NCBI RefSeq assembly: GCF_028858725.1
Contig: NC_084763.1
Location: forward strand, 58,241,152 to 58,305,151
Source: Colius striatus
Lineage: Eukaryota > Chordata > Aves > Coliiformes > Coliidae
DNA length: 64,000 bases
Reading direction: 5' to 3'
Shown here: piece by piece, positions 12,961 through 25,500 of the stretch
How positions within the stretch are numbered: the first letter of the stretch is position 1
How the letters are laid out: the number at the start of each line of letters is the position of its first letter
Position numbers and translations under genes: made by a program
The notes under the pieces: generated by a model
What the model was told of the DNA's origin: nothing
Database searches by the model: none
The model's input: the letters and a program-made list of their open reading frames with translations, nothing else

Positions 12961-13303
12961 TTTATTTCTTTTTCCCCCCCTCTCTCCCCGCTCTAAAAAC
13001 CTTTGTTTTTCGCTCAGTCCGTTTTCCCGGCCTGGTTCATTTACCCACCCCCTCCCCGCCCTCCCTCCCCCCGTTGCTGTTGCCGCTGCTGCTGCCGCCG
13101 ACGACAACGGTCCCTACGCGCGCGCGCAAGGCGCCCCCCTCCGCAGGCCACGCCCCCGCCGCAGGCACCACGCCCATTGGTCCGTAGATACACAAGCCAC
13201 GCCCACATCCCCCATAACCACGCCTACCTCATTGTATACGCTCATAAGCCACGCCCCCTCTCTGGTTGATTGACAAGTCTCTGCGTTGTGACACGCCCCC
13301 CTC

Positions 13304-13311
13304 TGACGTCA
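13304..13311. promoter_or_regulatory. Perfect cAMP-response element
   Basis: Full palindromic TGACGTCA inside the CpG island, beside CACGCC boxes and upstream (on the minus strand) of the inverted CCAAT box. CREB/ATF family is the expected binder. Confidence 0.5.
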
Positions 13312-13604
13312 CCCCGGCGCGCCAGCGCTCACGTGGGAGGGCGGAAGGGGGAGCACGTGGAGCGGGGACGGGGTGGCGAGGGGAAGGGGCAATGGAGGGG
13401 TGGGGGTGGGGTTAAAGAGAGGGGACGGTTGGGCACAAGGAGGGAGAGAGGGCACCCAGGGGAGTGTAAGTGGATAGGAGATTGATTAAACTAGTATGCA
13501 CTGGGTCCTGATGCAGGGGGGCTTTGTGGTCAGAACTAGTATGAGGCTGCACCGATCAGGACGTTGCTGTGCCCCCCAAGCCAAGGGAAGCTTGGACTGG
13601 CACT

Positions 13605-13652
13605 GCATGAGCTCTGCGGGGCCCTTCCAGCCCCCAGCATGCTGGGATTGTG
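13605..13652 (+). mobile_element. CR1 3' terminal fragment
   Basis: Only about 48 bp: GAGCTCTGCGGGGCCCTTCC AGCCCCCAGCATGCTGGGAT, the last bases of a plus-oriented copy. Confidence 0.65.
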
Positions 13653-14431
13653 TGCCAGACACATTCTCCTCACAAAGGATGTCCTGGGTTAATACATTTG
13701 TCTGCCTGAGGGGGACAGGCTGTTATTGCTGTGGGCCCACTCACTGTATCTGCATCCCGTGGGGATGGCTCTGCTCTGGCTATCAGCAGTAGCTTGATGG
13801 AGTGGGCCTGGATGCTTTATTTGCATGATTTGTACTGGTGAGGATGGAACCTGCCTCCTTGGCACGGACAGAGGCTGGATAATCATTTATTCAATCTCCA
13901 TACAAGGCCAAGGGCTCACTGAACACAATAACAAACTGTGCTAGATAAGGTATTGTACAAATACAGTGTGGAATGTGCTGTGGGTGTGCTGGCTCTGTGG
14001 AGCTACTCCCTGTCACCCATCTACACAGGAAATAAAGCACTCTTGACTCTGGAGGGGGGCAGGCTCATTGCACACTGGGTATGAACCTGCTGTTCAGACA
14101 ACAGGAGGAGTTTGCACCAGGAGCTAGAGGACAGAGGTGACTCTGTACCCAGAGCCACAGGGAACAGGCCTGGGAACAGAGGGGTTGGCAGCACATGGCT
14201 TGGGCAAGGGAGGCAAGGCTGATACCCTGGAAGGAGTGAGAGCTGCAGGGAGAAGGGAAGGCAAAGGGGTAGGAGGTGCTCAGAGACCACAGGATCTTTT
14301 TACCCCAGGATGTGTGTGGTGGTCTTGCCATACGGCCCCAGCGTGGGGTGGAATGCTGGGCAGCCTGGGGAGCCAGGGCTTATCCCGAGGCACCAGAACA
14401 AAGTCATGAGCATCTACATCACAAGGGTGTT
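13653..14431. other. Intergenic, right of CpG island
   Basis: Unique sequence containing a plus-strand AATAAA at 14031-14036 and nothing else recognisable. It could hold the end of a divergent non-coding transcript from the island. Confidence 0.4.
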
Positions 14432-14810
14432 GGGGAGGGGCTGAGGGAATGGGGGTGTTGAGCCTGGAGGAGGCTGAGGGGAGACAGCAGCACTCTCTGA
14501 CACTCCCTCACAGGAGGCTGTGGCTGGGGGGATTGGACTCTGATCCCAAGCGACAGGATGAGAGGAAACAGCCTCAAGTTGCCCCAGGGGAGGTTGAGAT
14601 TGGAGATGGGGAACAATTTATTCCTCCAAGGGCTGTCCGGCCCTGCCCCAGCTGCCCAGAGAGGGGAGCAGTGTCCAGCCCTGGAGGGACCCCAAAGCCG
14701 TGGAGCTGTGGGGCTGAGGCCATGGGTCAGTGGTGGCCGTGGCAGGGTGAGGGGAGGGCTGGGACTGCAGCAGCCTTTCCAAGCAAAATGATTCTGTGAC
14801 TTCTGTGATC
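14432..14810 (+). mobile_element. CR1 fragment
   Basis: From GGGCTGAGGGAATGGGGGTG to the terminal GATTCTGTGACTTCTGTGAT, an intact CR1 3' end. Confidence 0.88.
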
Positions 14811-15231
14811 AGGATGTGGAGACCAGAGGCTGATCTGGCAGCTTTGCTGAGCCAAGGCCAATGCGACCATGAACCGAGCCGAGCCCTCGCTCTGGGGCTG
14901 ATGCTGCTGGAAGCCAGGGGAGATGAGGAGGGATGCCACTGATGGCAGAACAGGGTGGCCTTGCACAGGGTCAGCCAACATCTGCGTGCCCAGGGCTGCC
15001 AATACACACAGCTGTTTGTGAGCCAGAGCTTGTGCAACGCTGCATCTCCACTGATAAAGCAGCTGGGGCTTGGCCCAAGGTCTCTGGTCTTCATTCCCTC
15101 GGCCTTGGTGGGAGCAGCACAGGGTCTTGGCAGGGCAGCAACTGGAGAAAGGCCCACTATGGACTGGTGGCACAGTGGGGCAGGGCTGCCAGCAGCAGGG
15201 GCTGTCACTCTCCTGACACTCCCCCACACAC

Positions 15232-15390
15232 TCCCTCACAGCCCTGGGCAGCCTGGGACAGGGGCTGACAACCCTCAGGGAAACTGTTCTGCCTCAGCTC
15301 CAACCTCAACCTCCCCTGGGGCAACTTGAGCCCTTTTCCTCTTGTCCTGTCATTCATTTCTGAGGAGCAGAGACCGACCCCCACCTCCCT
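15232..15390 (-). mobile_element. CR1 internal fragment
   Basis: CCTGGGCAGCCTGGGACAGG to CCTCTTGTCCTGTCATTCAT; both element ends are missing. Confidence 0.75.
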
Positions 15391-15935
15391 GCAACCCCCT
15401 TTCAGGTAGAAAGATTCCTGCATGGAGAAAGCAGGAACGTGTCCCATGGAGTTGTTCCCCCCTCTCTGGAGCTGCAAAGGCCCTGAGAGGTTGCTCCTGT
15501 CTCTCACAAGCATGAGGGGTGTCATTTCTCTGCCAGGACACTCCCTGGTGTGAGCTCTGCCCCCAGGGCTGCCCCTGTGGCTGTGGGGAATGAGGGCCCC
15601 CAAATGCCCATTTCCTTCCCCTGCCAAGGAGGCTGCAGGGAACGATTCCCATGCACAGTTACTTAATGACTGTACCCTTATCTAATTAAAATTAGCGACT
15701 ATTAGCCCTTAATAACACTTCAATACAGGCACATAAATGCTAGTGGCTATTTGTGGCTGAGGCAGAGGCTTGTGTCCATTGCCCAAAGTCAAGGCTGAGC
15801 CTGGGAAGCCTCATTCTCAACAGACACGGGGCTTTCACATGACAAAGAGGGAAAGGAACAAAGGAAAGCAAGGGATTAACCCAGCAAGGTCTCACCACAG
15901 CGAGGTCAGCAGCTGCACACGTAGCTAGAGACGTA

Positions 15936-15941
15936 TTTAAT
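15936..15941 (-). terminator. Candidate ELP6 poly(A) signal
   Basis: ATTAAA, the commonest variant of the canonical hexamer, on the minus strand about 475 bp past the ELP6 stop. No AATAAA lies between it and the stop. Confidence 0.4.
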
Positions 15942-16415
15942 TCTGTAGAAGCTGGGAGTTGAGCAAATCTCTCCTGTGCCAGAAGCTGGGAGAAAGGTAG
16001 AAATTGCAACAGGCTGCAAAGACCATCCCTGTTCTGTGTCATCCCTGAAACGCCAGCGGGAGGGTGGGGAGGGTGGAGCCATCCCTCCTCTGCCACGGAA
16101 CACCGGAAAGGAGAGGCACGCCTGGCCCCGGGGGCACCTCTGCCTGCATGGACCTGCTCCAACGGCCATTCCTGCAAGTTGCTGCTCTTCCTCTTGGCCT
16201 GGGAACGTTGGGAACGGGGTGGGAGGACAAAAGGATGCAGCAAGCTCTGGGCAGGTTAATCCTCCCTGTTGGCACACAGTCCAGTAGGTGTTTAAGCTTC
16301 GGTTTGCTGCACTGCTCCTGGGATGGGGCTGGTGATACAGGCTGCAGGGGGCTGGTGACACAGGCTGGTTTGGTGGCACATCCAGCCCCAAGGTCCTGGC
16401 CTCACTCCCTCGGTG
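15936..16415 (-). other. ELP6: ELP6 3' UTR (inferred)
   Basis: The stretch follows the ELP6 stop codon and has no coding signal. The first plausible poly(A) signal downstream on the minus strand is ATTAAA at 15936-15941, giving a UTR of roughly 0.5 kb. The end is inferred from that signal alone. Confidence 0.5.
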
Positions 16416-16544
16416 TCACAGGACTGCAGCTGACAGCCCTCTGGCAAAAAAGGTGACATTCCTGTCCTGGATCTTGTACTGGTAGATCTGGACGTGATCC
16501 TGCTTCCCAGTCAGCTCCAAGGACAATCTTTTAATTATTTTGAT
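16416..16544 (-). CDS. ELP6: ELP6 terminal coding exon 7
   Basis: A 129-nt exon encoding the C-terminal 42 residues and TGA at 16416-16418. It starts IKIIKRLSLELTGKQ and ends YQYKIQDRNVTFFARGLS then AAVL. The human C terminus has the same YQYKIQD...FFAKG...AVL pattern. Confidence 0.94.
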   Translation of the reverse strand: MKIIKRLSLELTGKQDHVQIYQYKIQDRNVTFFARGLSAAVL

Positions 16545-19500
16545 CTGCAAAGGGGAAGAAACAGGAATATCATCCCTCTGGCTGCCCTGCTCACAGCATC
16601 CTCACCCCCACACCTATTGCTGGCCTGCAGGGAAAGGGGATCACTGATAAAAGACCATCCCTTGGTGGCAGCCCCTGATGAGTGACCGGGTCCCAGGGAC
16701 AGAGCTGCCCTCCCAGCCCAGCAGAGCTCACTGAGAGCTCAGAACCACCAAAAGGACCCTTGGGGAAGTTTCCCAGGAACGAGGTGTTTTTCTGTGCCAT
16801 CACCTCAAGGTGGGAGGGACTGAGGGACTCTGCACTTCTTGCCCACCTGGGCACGCTGCTGGCTGGTGTTCAGCTGCTGGCACCGACCCCTCTCAGGCCC
16901 CTTCCCCCGGGGCAGCTTTCCAGAGCCCTCTGCAAACCCTTCCTGCCCTCACACAGATGTGTCATCAAGTCATGCTTGATGTCATCACATCATCCCTAGA
17001 CATGCTGCAGCCCAGGCTGCTCCTGGGCCACCTCTCACGGGGTGGATGGAGCATGTCTCCTACTCAGGGGCCTGCAGGCAGTGTAGTGTGTGACACAGAC
17101 TTGTGCCACCTCTCACGTGTGTTACCTGCCCGTGAACATCCTTGCAGAAGCCAGTCACCAGCCCCTCTGCCCACAGGATCAGGTCACTGTGATGACACAG
17201 GGAGTTCACAACCAGTTCATTTTCCTCATCTTCTGAGTCCTCATTGCTGTGAACCAGCACCACGATGTTCCCCTGCAACGAGAGCCAAGGTGAGCCCCTG
17301 GACAATCCCTGATCTGCACAGTGGAGCCAGCAGCTGGAGACTGCACAACCCCCCTGCTGCTACCTCAGCTACTCACACACCCCCAGCACAGCAGCTGCTT
17401 CAGAAAGTCCACCGGGAAAATAAACGACAGATATTGTAGTGGGTGTGTGTGGGCAGGGTGTGGTGCCGGGGGGCTGCTTTAAACCAAGAGCTGCTGGGAG
17501 CCTCCCCTGTGTGTGCCAGGGCCAGGGGGCTCCGAGCTGGCCCCGCTGCCGCCCCAGGCCCAGCCCAGCGGCCACGGAGGGAACGTCTCCCCACGCCGCA
17601 GCGGGTGGGTGCCCGAGGGAGGCCGTGAGCCCGGGGGAAGCCCCATGGCCCGGCCCCTGCGCTGCTGGGGGGGAGGAGGGACAGAGCCGGGCAGGAGGAG
17701 GGCTGGGGGCGCTGCTCCGGGCCTCAGCTTGTGTTTCTCACGGCCCTGCTCTGCTCTGAGTGTTCATTCACAAACCAGAGCGCTGCTCCCCAGGCTGAGC
17801 CTGTTGTGCCCAGCAGCTGCTGAGTGATCTCCCTGCCCTTGTCTCCACTCACCAGCCCTTTGCTGTGTTTCCCTCTCCAGCTGAGGAGGGGCAGTGACAC
17901 AACACACTTGGTGGGCAGCTGGCAGCCAGTCAGGGTTAAACCAGCACACATCCACAAACCTCTGACACAGCTTGCTGTGTGTATATATGGTGTTTACATT
18001 ACAGATACACGCAGAGATGTAACACACAGCCTAAAAATACATCAAGCCTTTGTTGGGAGGCAGCTGTCCAGTTAAACCAGTCTGGCAGGCCAGGCAATGG
18101 CAACCCCACGTGAATTCAGAACAGCTAAAGACAGACGAGGCCCAACAGCCACAGCCTGAGCCACGGTGCTCAAACCTTCACAGCTCCCTACACAACACCA
18201 GCTCTGCTGAAAGCCCATCCCAAGGGTCGCCGCCTCAGGCCGTGCAGGTCACCAAGGACTTCAAATAACCAGTTCCCAAACAACTGAAAAGCACTTTAAA
18301 GCTTCAGAACACCTTCCACAGCAACGTGTCAGCATGATTTATCATCTTTTTAGCTGTTTTGGAGGTAAATATCCTCAGCCAGCAGAACCCTTGTGAGCAT
18401 TTACAGCTCAAACACCCTGGCACCACAGGAAGCACAGCATAACAAAACCTGACACCATCGACTTTCTTTCTCACTCAAGCAGAGACAGGAGCAGCCAGGG
18501 TGGGGGAGGCTGCAGTGGAAACAGCACAGCATGGATGTGACTGTAAGGATTTTTGGCTGTGATGCTCTCAGAAGTTGGCACATCACTGGGGAGATCTTTG
18601 TAGGAGTCACATACCCTTAGAAACAAGAGAGGGAAACAAGCAGCAGTGCTGGACTGTTGGAAGCAGAGACTTGTGTCTCTGAGTGGACCTTCATCTCTGT
18701 CCCCTGTGAGACTCATCAGCCTCTCATCACATTCCTAACCCTTTTCCCTCTTGCACTCACACAGACAAGGGTGTGAGGAGAGATCCCTAGAGAACCAGGA
18801 GCTTTAAGAAACACTGTTTTAGACTTTGGAGCTCTGCTCACACATCAGGAACAGTGAGCCCTTCTCTGGGCAGCACCTCTGGGGAAACCAGTTGCAAAGG
18901 ACCCTATGCAGGTACTCAGGAAGTAACACAACTCCCTGAGAGAGGCCCTAGAGCAAGGACTTGAATTTCTTCACATAGAATCCCAGCATGGTGGGGGCTG
19001 GCAGGGCCCTGCAGAGCTCATCCAGCCCCAGCCCCTGCTACAGCAGGTTCCCCTGGCTCAGGGGACACAGGAACGTGTCCAGGTGGGTTGGAAATCTCCC
19101 CAATGAACCTCCACACCCTCCCTGGGCAGCCTGGGCCAGGCTCCCTCACCTCAGCACCAAAGGAGCTTCTCCTCCTGTGCCAGGGGCACTGCCTGTGTGC
19201 CAGCCTGTGCCTGGTACCCCTTGTCCTGGCACTGGCCACCACACAACACACACCGGCCCCAGCCTCCTGACACCCATCCTTTAGGGTTTGATCAGCATTG
19301 CTGAGATCCCCCTGAGCTCAGGCTTCTCTTCCCCAGGCTCAACAGCCCCAGTTCCCGCAGCCTTTCCTCCTCACACACATGTTCCATCCCCTCAGCACCC
19401 TGGGAGCCCTCCCTGGCCTCTCTCCAGCAGTTCCCTGTCTCTCTGCAGCTGGGGAGCCCAGCACTGGGCACAGGGCTCCAGCTGAGGCCTCAGCAGAGCA

Positions 19501-22500
19501 GAGCAGAGGGGCAGCACAACCTCCCTGGCCCTGCTGCCCACACTCTGCTGGATGCCCCCAGGCCTGCCATTGGCTTCTTGCCCACAAGGACACATTCCTG
19601 GCTGTCCTTGGACAGCCAAAACCTTCCAAAACCCCATTAGGCAGACGTGGAAAAAGGCAGCCAGGCTTTGCTCCAGAGGCTGTTTCGTACAGGTGACGTG
19701 CAGGAGGCTGCATGTGCAGGGAGCAGTACCTGCAGCTGGCAGCACACAGCCACTCGGCAGTAGTGGATGAAGTCCAGCACAGCCACGGGCCTGGCACCCA
19801 GGCTGAGCAGCACACTCAGGTCATCAACCAGCAGCACGACGCCCTTCCAGGAGTCGCTGCCAGCGGGACTCAGGGATGTCCGGACGAAGTTGAACAAGGC
19901 TCTGAGGTCACAGTTGCTCTCACTGGAACAGAAGAAGGAGGTCTCAAGGGGCTTGGCCCACACCTGTGTTGTTCATCACCCTCCTCACCCTCAGATACAA
20001 CACAAGGAACAGCTTCTGCCTCCCAGCTCAGCTCAGTCTCCCCTCTGGCACTTGGGAGCCAGCAGCCCTTGTCCTGGCACTCCAGGCCCTTGGCCAAAGT
20101 CCCTGCCCATGTCTCTTGGGTGCCCCTCGAGGGACTGGAGGCTGCCCCAAGGGCTCCTGGAGCCTTCTCTGCTCCAGGCTGAGCAGCCCCAACTCTCTCA
20201 GCCTGTGCTCACAGCAGAGGGGCTCCAGCCCTGGCAGCAGCTCTGGGGCCTCCTGTGCACTGGCTCCAGCAAGTGAAAAAGCCAGCATGGCTAAGGCAGC
20301 ACTGACCTCTTGGACGAGAATAAAGCTCAGAGTAACTTTTTAATAAAAGGAATGAAGCTGCTTGGATGGGGTTTTATTTGACACAGGCTTGCTGAGTGCT
20401 GAAACACATCTTCTCCAGACCTGTAGCGTGCCTGGCAGTGAGAATGGGAGTGGGAACTGCCCTGAAGTGCTGGAGAGGGGGGATAGAAAGCCTCTGTGAG
20501 CAGCAGGGTGACACAGGGCAGCATGAGCCCAGCAGTGTGCACGGCACTGGCCTTTCCCTTCACTTAGGTGTGCAGCTCCTGAGCCCTTGGGTCCCAGAGG
20601 GAAGCCCAAATGAGCTGTGTGCCAGCATTGGACCTCACTGCTCCGGCTGGTCTCAGCGCTGGCTGCAGGGGTGGGTGACAGGAGGGGGAAAACACTGTGC
20701 TGAAGTCCTGCTGAGCCTCAGCAGAACCACCAACTACTCTGTTTTACCTCATAAACTGAAGAGGACAGGGCTCTCCTGACTGCTCCTCTGCCTCTTCTCC
20801 AAACAAGAGGTCAACGCAGGACTTGAGGCCTTCCAAGAAGACAAGCTGTCCCCGCTCCTTGGCAGCTGTCAGACTGATTCCCTTCAGAGAGAAAAACATC
20901 ATGCAGAGCAAACAGCTGTGGAGGAGCAGTGCAAACAGAACCAAGGGGATCCACAGCCAGTCTTTACTGAGTCTTAGCAAAACGTGCCATTAAGTTCGTG
21001 CTTCAGCGAGTCCTGAGCAGGGGATGACACAGGCAGGGCTCCTCACACACTAGTGGACGTGTTTGCTTTCCTATATTTTGCCAAGATATGAAAAAAAAAA
21101 CCAAGCCTACTGTGATTTGGGGGTTCAGACATCCTGGAATTGCTCCTGGGAAAAGAGCCTCACTGCACAGGAGTAAAGTTGCAGAGGCAGGGAGAGGATG
21201 GGCACAAGCTGCTCCATGCACCACACTGGGAGCAATTCCTTCACCCTCCCTTCTTGGGTTGTGAAAGCCTTTTCACACTATCTCCAAATCATAGAGCCAC
21301 AGAATCATTTGGGTTGGAAAAGTCCTCTAAGAGCGTCAAGTCCCAGCCCTCCCCTCACCCTGCCACAGCCACCACTGACCCACGGCCTCAGCCCCACAGC
21401 TCCAGGCTTTGGGGTCCCTCCAGGGCTGGGCACTCCCCCACGGCCCTGGGCAGCTGGGACAGGGCTGGACAGCCCTTGGGGGAAGGAACTGTTCCCCAGC
21501 TCCAGCCTCAACGTGCCCTGGGGCAACTTGAAGCCATTTCCTCTCACCACTTGGGAGCAGAGGCTGAATCCCCCCCAGGGCCTTTTCTGCTGAAGAACTT
21601 TCCAGACCCACATCCCCAAGGACTCCCCAGCACAGTCCCACAGTGAGGCACAGCCCAGGTCTGTGCAGTGCCATGGGCTGAGAGAGCAGCAGAGCTGGGG
21701 CTCCCACAGGAAGCAGCCCCAGCCCTGAATCCCCTTGAGAGAAGAAGGAGGGACTGTGACAAACTGCCTGGGGCCACAACTCAAACTCATGGCAAGGTTT
21801 CCAGCTCTCAGTGCTGCTTCATCGTGAGGTCAAGCTCAAGAGCCACACGCTGGGCACCTCCAGCTCCAGTGGAGCAAGCCCTGGCAGAGCTGCAGAAGAC
21901 CCCAACTGCAAATCCAGTCCTTGAACTTCTGTCTCATCCTCTTTTCTTTGAGCAGACTTTTGCCAACCATTCTATAGCTCCTCAGCTGACTGATAACTGC
22001 ACCAGTCCCCCCTCCAGGAGAACACTGAGGACCTGCTATTGACATGATCATACAAATACATCTCCTGCCACTGCCTTCCAGCCTCAGCCCAACTGCACTC
22101 AGTTGGCTCAGCCTGGCAGCTTGGGTGCCTTCCCACATTGCACAACAGGACTGTAATCTCTCAGAATGGAACCAAGGAGCATCCACACTGAGACTGGCAG
22201 CGCCTCAGCAACCTGGATATTGTGCAGCTCAGCAGGTAGCTGGGCAAGATGGGGAGATAAGATGGTTTACAGGGAGTTCAGGAAGGTTGAGCTCAATGCA
22301 GCATTGCTTGACAGGCAAAATTGGTGAGGGAGAAACAAGGATCCTGAGAAAGCAGTTCCCACATCCCCAGAGGGAGGACATCCCTTGGAGGTGCTGCAGG
22401 AATCCTCTGAAGAGGGTGGCTGAGCAGGACTGGTCAGGGACAGAGGTAAGTCCTAGGGCAGGAGCAGGAGCCCTCCCCTTAAGCCAGGACTGGCTGCTGC

Positions 22501-25500
22501 TGCCTGAACACTGCAAGAGGCACACACCAGCAGCACCACAGACAGTGTTTTCTGGCAGCAGCCCTGATGAATGGATCTCTCCCCCTCACGTTTCAGCTGG
22601 CAGGGGAAGCAGTGGAAATCTCTCTTTCCTCTCATTAGCACTGAACCTGTGGCAACTGATAAGCCTTGCAGGAGCTCAGGGTTAATGTCCCTGAAAAGGA
22701 GCTCTGCCTTATCTACCCAGCCCTTCTCTCTGGAGGTCCCTGTGTGGAAATGCCACACTCACCAAGCACAGCCCCTTGTGGGGATTGTCTCGTTCATCAC
22801 ACCCTCAAGATGTGGCTTTATGGTTATTTTAACTAAAAAAATAAAGAAAACTGGGTTTAAATCATAGAATCCCAGAGTGGTGGGGGCTGGAAGGGCCCTG
22901 CAGAGCTGCTGCAGCCCAGCCCCTGCTACAGCAGCTGCCCCTGGCTCAGGGGGCACAGGAACGTGTCCAGGCGGGTTTGGGAACCTCCTGAGAAGGAGCC
23001 TCCACACCCTCCCTGGGCAGCCTGGGCCAGGGCTCCCTCCCCTCAGCACCAAAGGACTTGCTCCTCCTGTGCCTGTGTGCCAGCCTGTGCCCGTCCTGGC
23101 AGTGGCCAGGAGCTGCTGCAGCTGCTCTCCAGCAGGTCACCCCCAGCCTGTTCTGCTCTGAGACGGCAGAAAAACGCTCAGAATTGCCAAGGGCACCTTC
23201 CTGCCTGCCACAGACACCCCACACGCCCTGCTGCAGAGCCCCGGTGCTGCACAGCACCCAAACACTGCACGTCACCAGCCTGGAAGCCTTCATTATCCCA
23301 CAGCCCCACGCTGCAGCTCCACCAGGAGCACACAGACATTATCTCTGGCAGATCTGTCACTTATCCATCAAGCCCAGAATCGCTGGGGAAGCTGCAGCTG
23401 GGCGTGAGCGAGGCTGTGAGCTCTGCAGCACAGCACAGCTGTGCTCAGGCAGCCTGCAGCCTGCCAGCACTGCCGGCCCTTAAACCAGAGCCCCCAGGGA
23501 GAGCAAAATATTTGCAGGAGAGAACTAGCAAAGAAGGATGTGAGGCAGCAGCTCAAACAGCAAACACAGCCCTGGGTTCAAAGTGCAACGATCTGACATC
23601 GGGCAACAGGCCAAGGTCTCTTCTCTAGCACAACCACCTGCAGAGGAAAGCTGAGGTGACCAGGTGGTGTCCCCTGGCCTGGCAAAGGACAAGGAGCAGG
23701 CAAGAGGGTGACCAAATGGGGACAAATATGTTTTTCCCTTAAGACAGAACACACATTGTAACAAATGAGAGTGGGAAGACCAATCTGGGAAGCTGCCACC
23801 AGCCTTGCTACAGCCCAGCACGTTCACTACAAGGTCATAACACACAACACTAACTGTGCCTTAGAACTCAGTGCAGATCCTCGTGAAAGGAGGGTGACTT
23901 GCAGAAAACACAGCCCTGGAGCTGCAGCCTCCCCAGGGCCCAGCACAGGGGATGGGCACAGCCCTGGGCCTGCTGCCACCCCGCTGCTGAGCCCAGCCAG
24001 GCTGCCCCTGGCTTCTTGTCCCCCTGGGCACGCTGCTGGCTCATCTTCAGCCTCTGACACCAACCCCCTCAGGCCCCTTTCCCTCAGGCAGCTTTCCAGT
24101 CACACTTCACTATTATGACCCTGGCTCCAGGATCCTTCTTCCCAGGCCTGGGACCACCCCAGCAGAAATAAAAGCCTCACTAAGGCATGAGGCTCCTCCA
24201 ACTGCAGTCTTTATAATCTTCTAAGGATGATTACACAGAGGAGGTGTAAGCTGTGGGTGGGATAATGTAATGCAAGTGGCTTCCCACAGGCTAGATTCTT
24301 CCAAGCAGCTCCTGGAGGAAATACAGCCTGACCCAACAGAGAGAGCCAGGCAGCTGGTCTTGAGCTTGCCACCGAGGAAGAGGAGGTGACACAGCTCAGG
24401 GTTCTGTCTGAAACTGGGCTTTGCTACAGCCACGTCAATCACATCCCAGCTGCTCTCCCTACAGACCCACAGCAGCAAAGTCTAAAGTCTAAGGGTGAAA
24501 CTACTCTGCCAAAAACCACCTTTACTGAGCCTCCTACGCTCACTGAGGCAAAGGAGGATTGAAGCAAAGACAAGATCTTACAGAAACTCAAACCCATGGA
24601 AATAACTGATGTCATGCCCCCCAGCTCCCCACAACCACCAACCACGGGGGCATCTGTGCAGTTACAGGGTAAGACTCACTCAGACTTGAAACCAAGAGGA
24701 CAGGGACAGCTCAGCACAGCAGGCAAATGTAATCACTTCTCTGAACTCTCCTGGGCAATCTGTGTTCTCCTTGCTATCACCTCCCTGCCCAGCAGTACCC
24801 ACTGTGGCGAAGCAGCAGACAGCACATCACGTCATTTTGCACAGCTCTTGTGCTCCAGCTAATCCTTGTGTTGTGTCTCCCTGCTCCAACTCTCCCACGG
24901 GGGAGATGGCAACAGCTCCTATTAAAAGCACAGGCTGCACACTGGGACATTGCACCACATCAGGAAGCACACCAACAAACCCCACTCTGCCTTCAGAGCA
25001 GGCAAGGAGCCCACATTTAACAGCTGCATCTCCTACCTACGCTGGTTGCTGTGCCCTGTTTCACTCAGGCAAGCTCCCCCCTAAGATTTCCTGCTCTCTG
25101 TACCACGAAGGCCAGAACTCACAGGGGGTTTGCTCAGCACTGAGGAATCTGCTCTGCAGAGGAACTGTGGCTTGAGTATCAGCCCATGAGCTGAAGTGCA
25201 ACGTGGAAATGCTTCATTTGCTGAGTCCATTTCATTTCCCTCAGCTCCTGGACCAATGATTTCCTCTTAAAAGGAAAAAACTGAGCAGTAAATAAAATAC
25301 AGTTGTTGAGCAAGCACTGAAACTCAACCCACAGGTACACTGGGGAACTCACCATCTCAGCAACATCTGCTTCTTCAGCACCTGAAAGCCTTTACAAGCA
25401 GCAGCACTGCTGGGATTTCAAGCAGCACCAGAGGACAGACAACCACCAAGGCAAGCAAGCCCTCATCCCTCCAGCCCTGGCAGCTCACCTGGACTCCCCA

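Larger units (their letters stand above)
12540..13480 (-). promoter_or_regulatory. CpG island, likely SCAP promoter
   Basis: CpG-dense DNA sharply different from its flanks. Six CACGCC-type KLF/Sp boxes lie between 13148 and 13300, followed by a perfect CRE (TGACGTCA, 13304-13311) and two CACGTG E-boxes (13330-13335, 13354-13359). An inverted CCAAT box (ATTGG) lies at 13176-13180. The first, untranslated SCAP exon should be in or just left of this block on the minus strand; direction is inferred from synteny. Confidence 0.55.
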
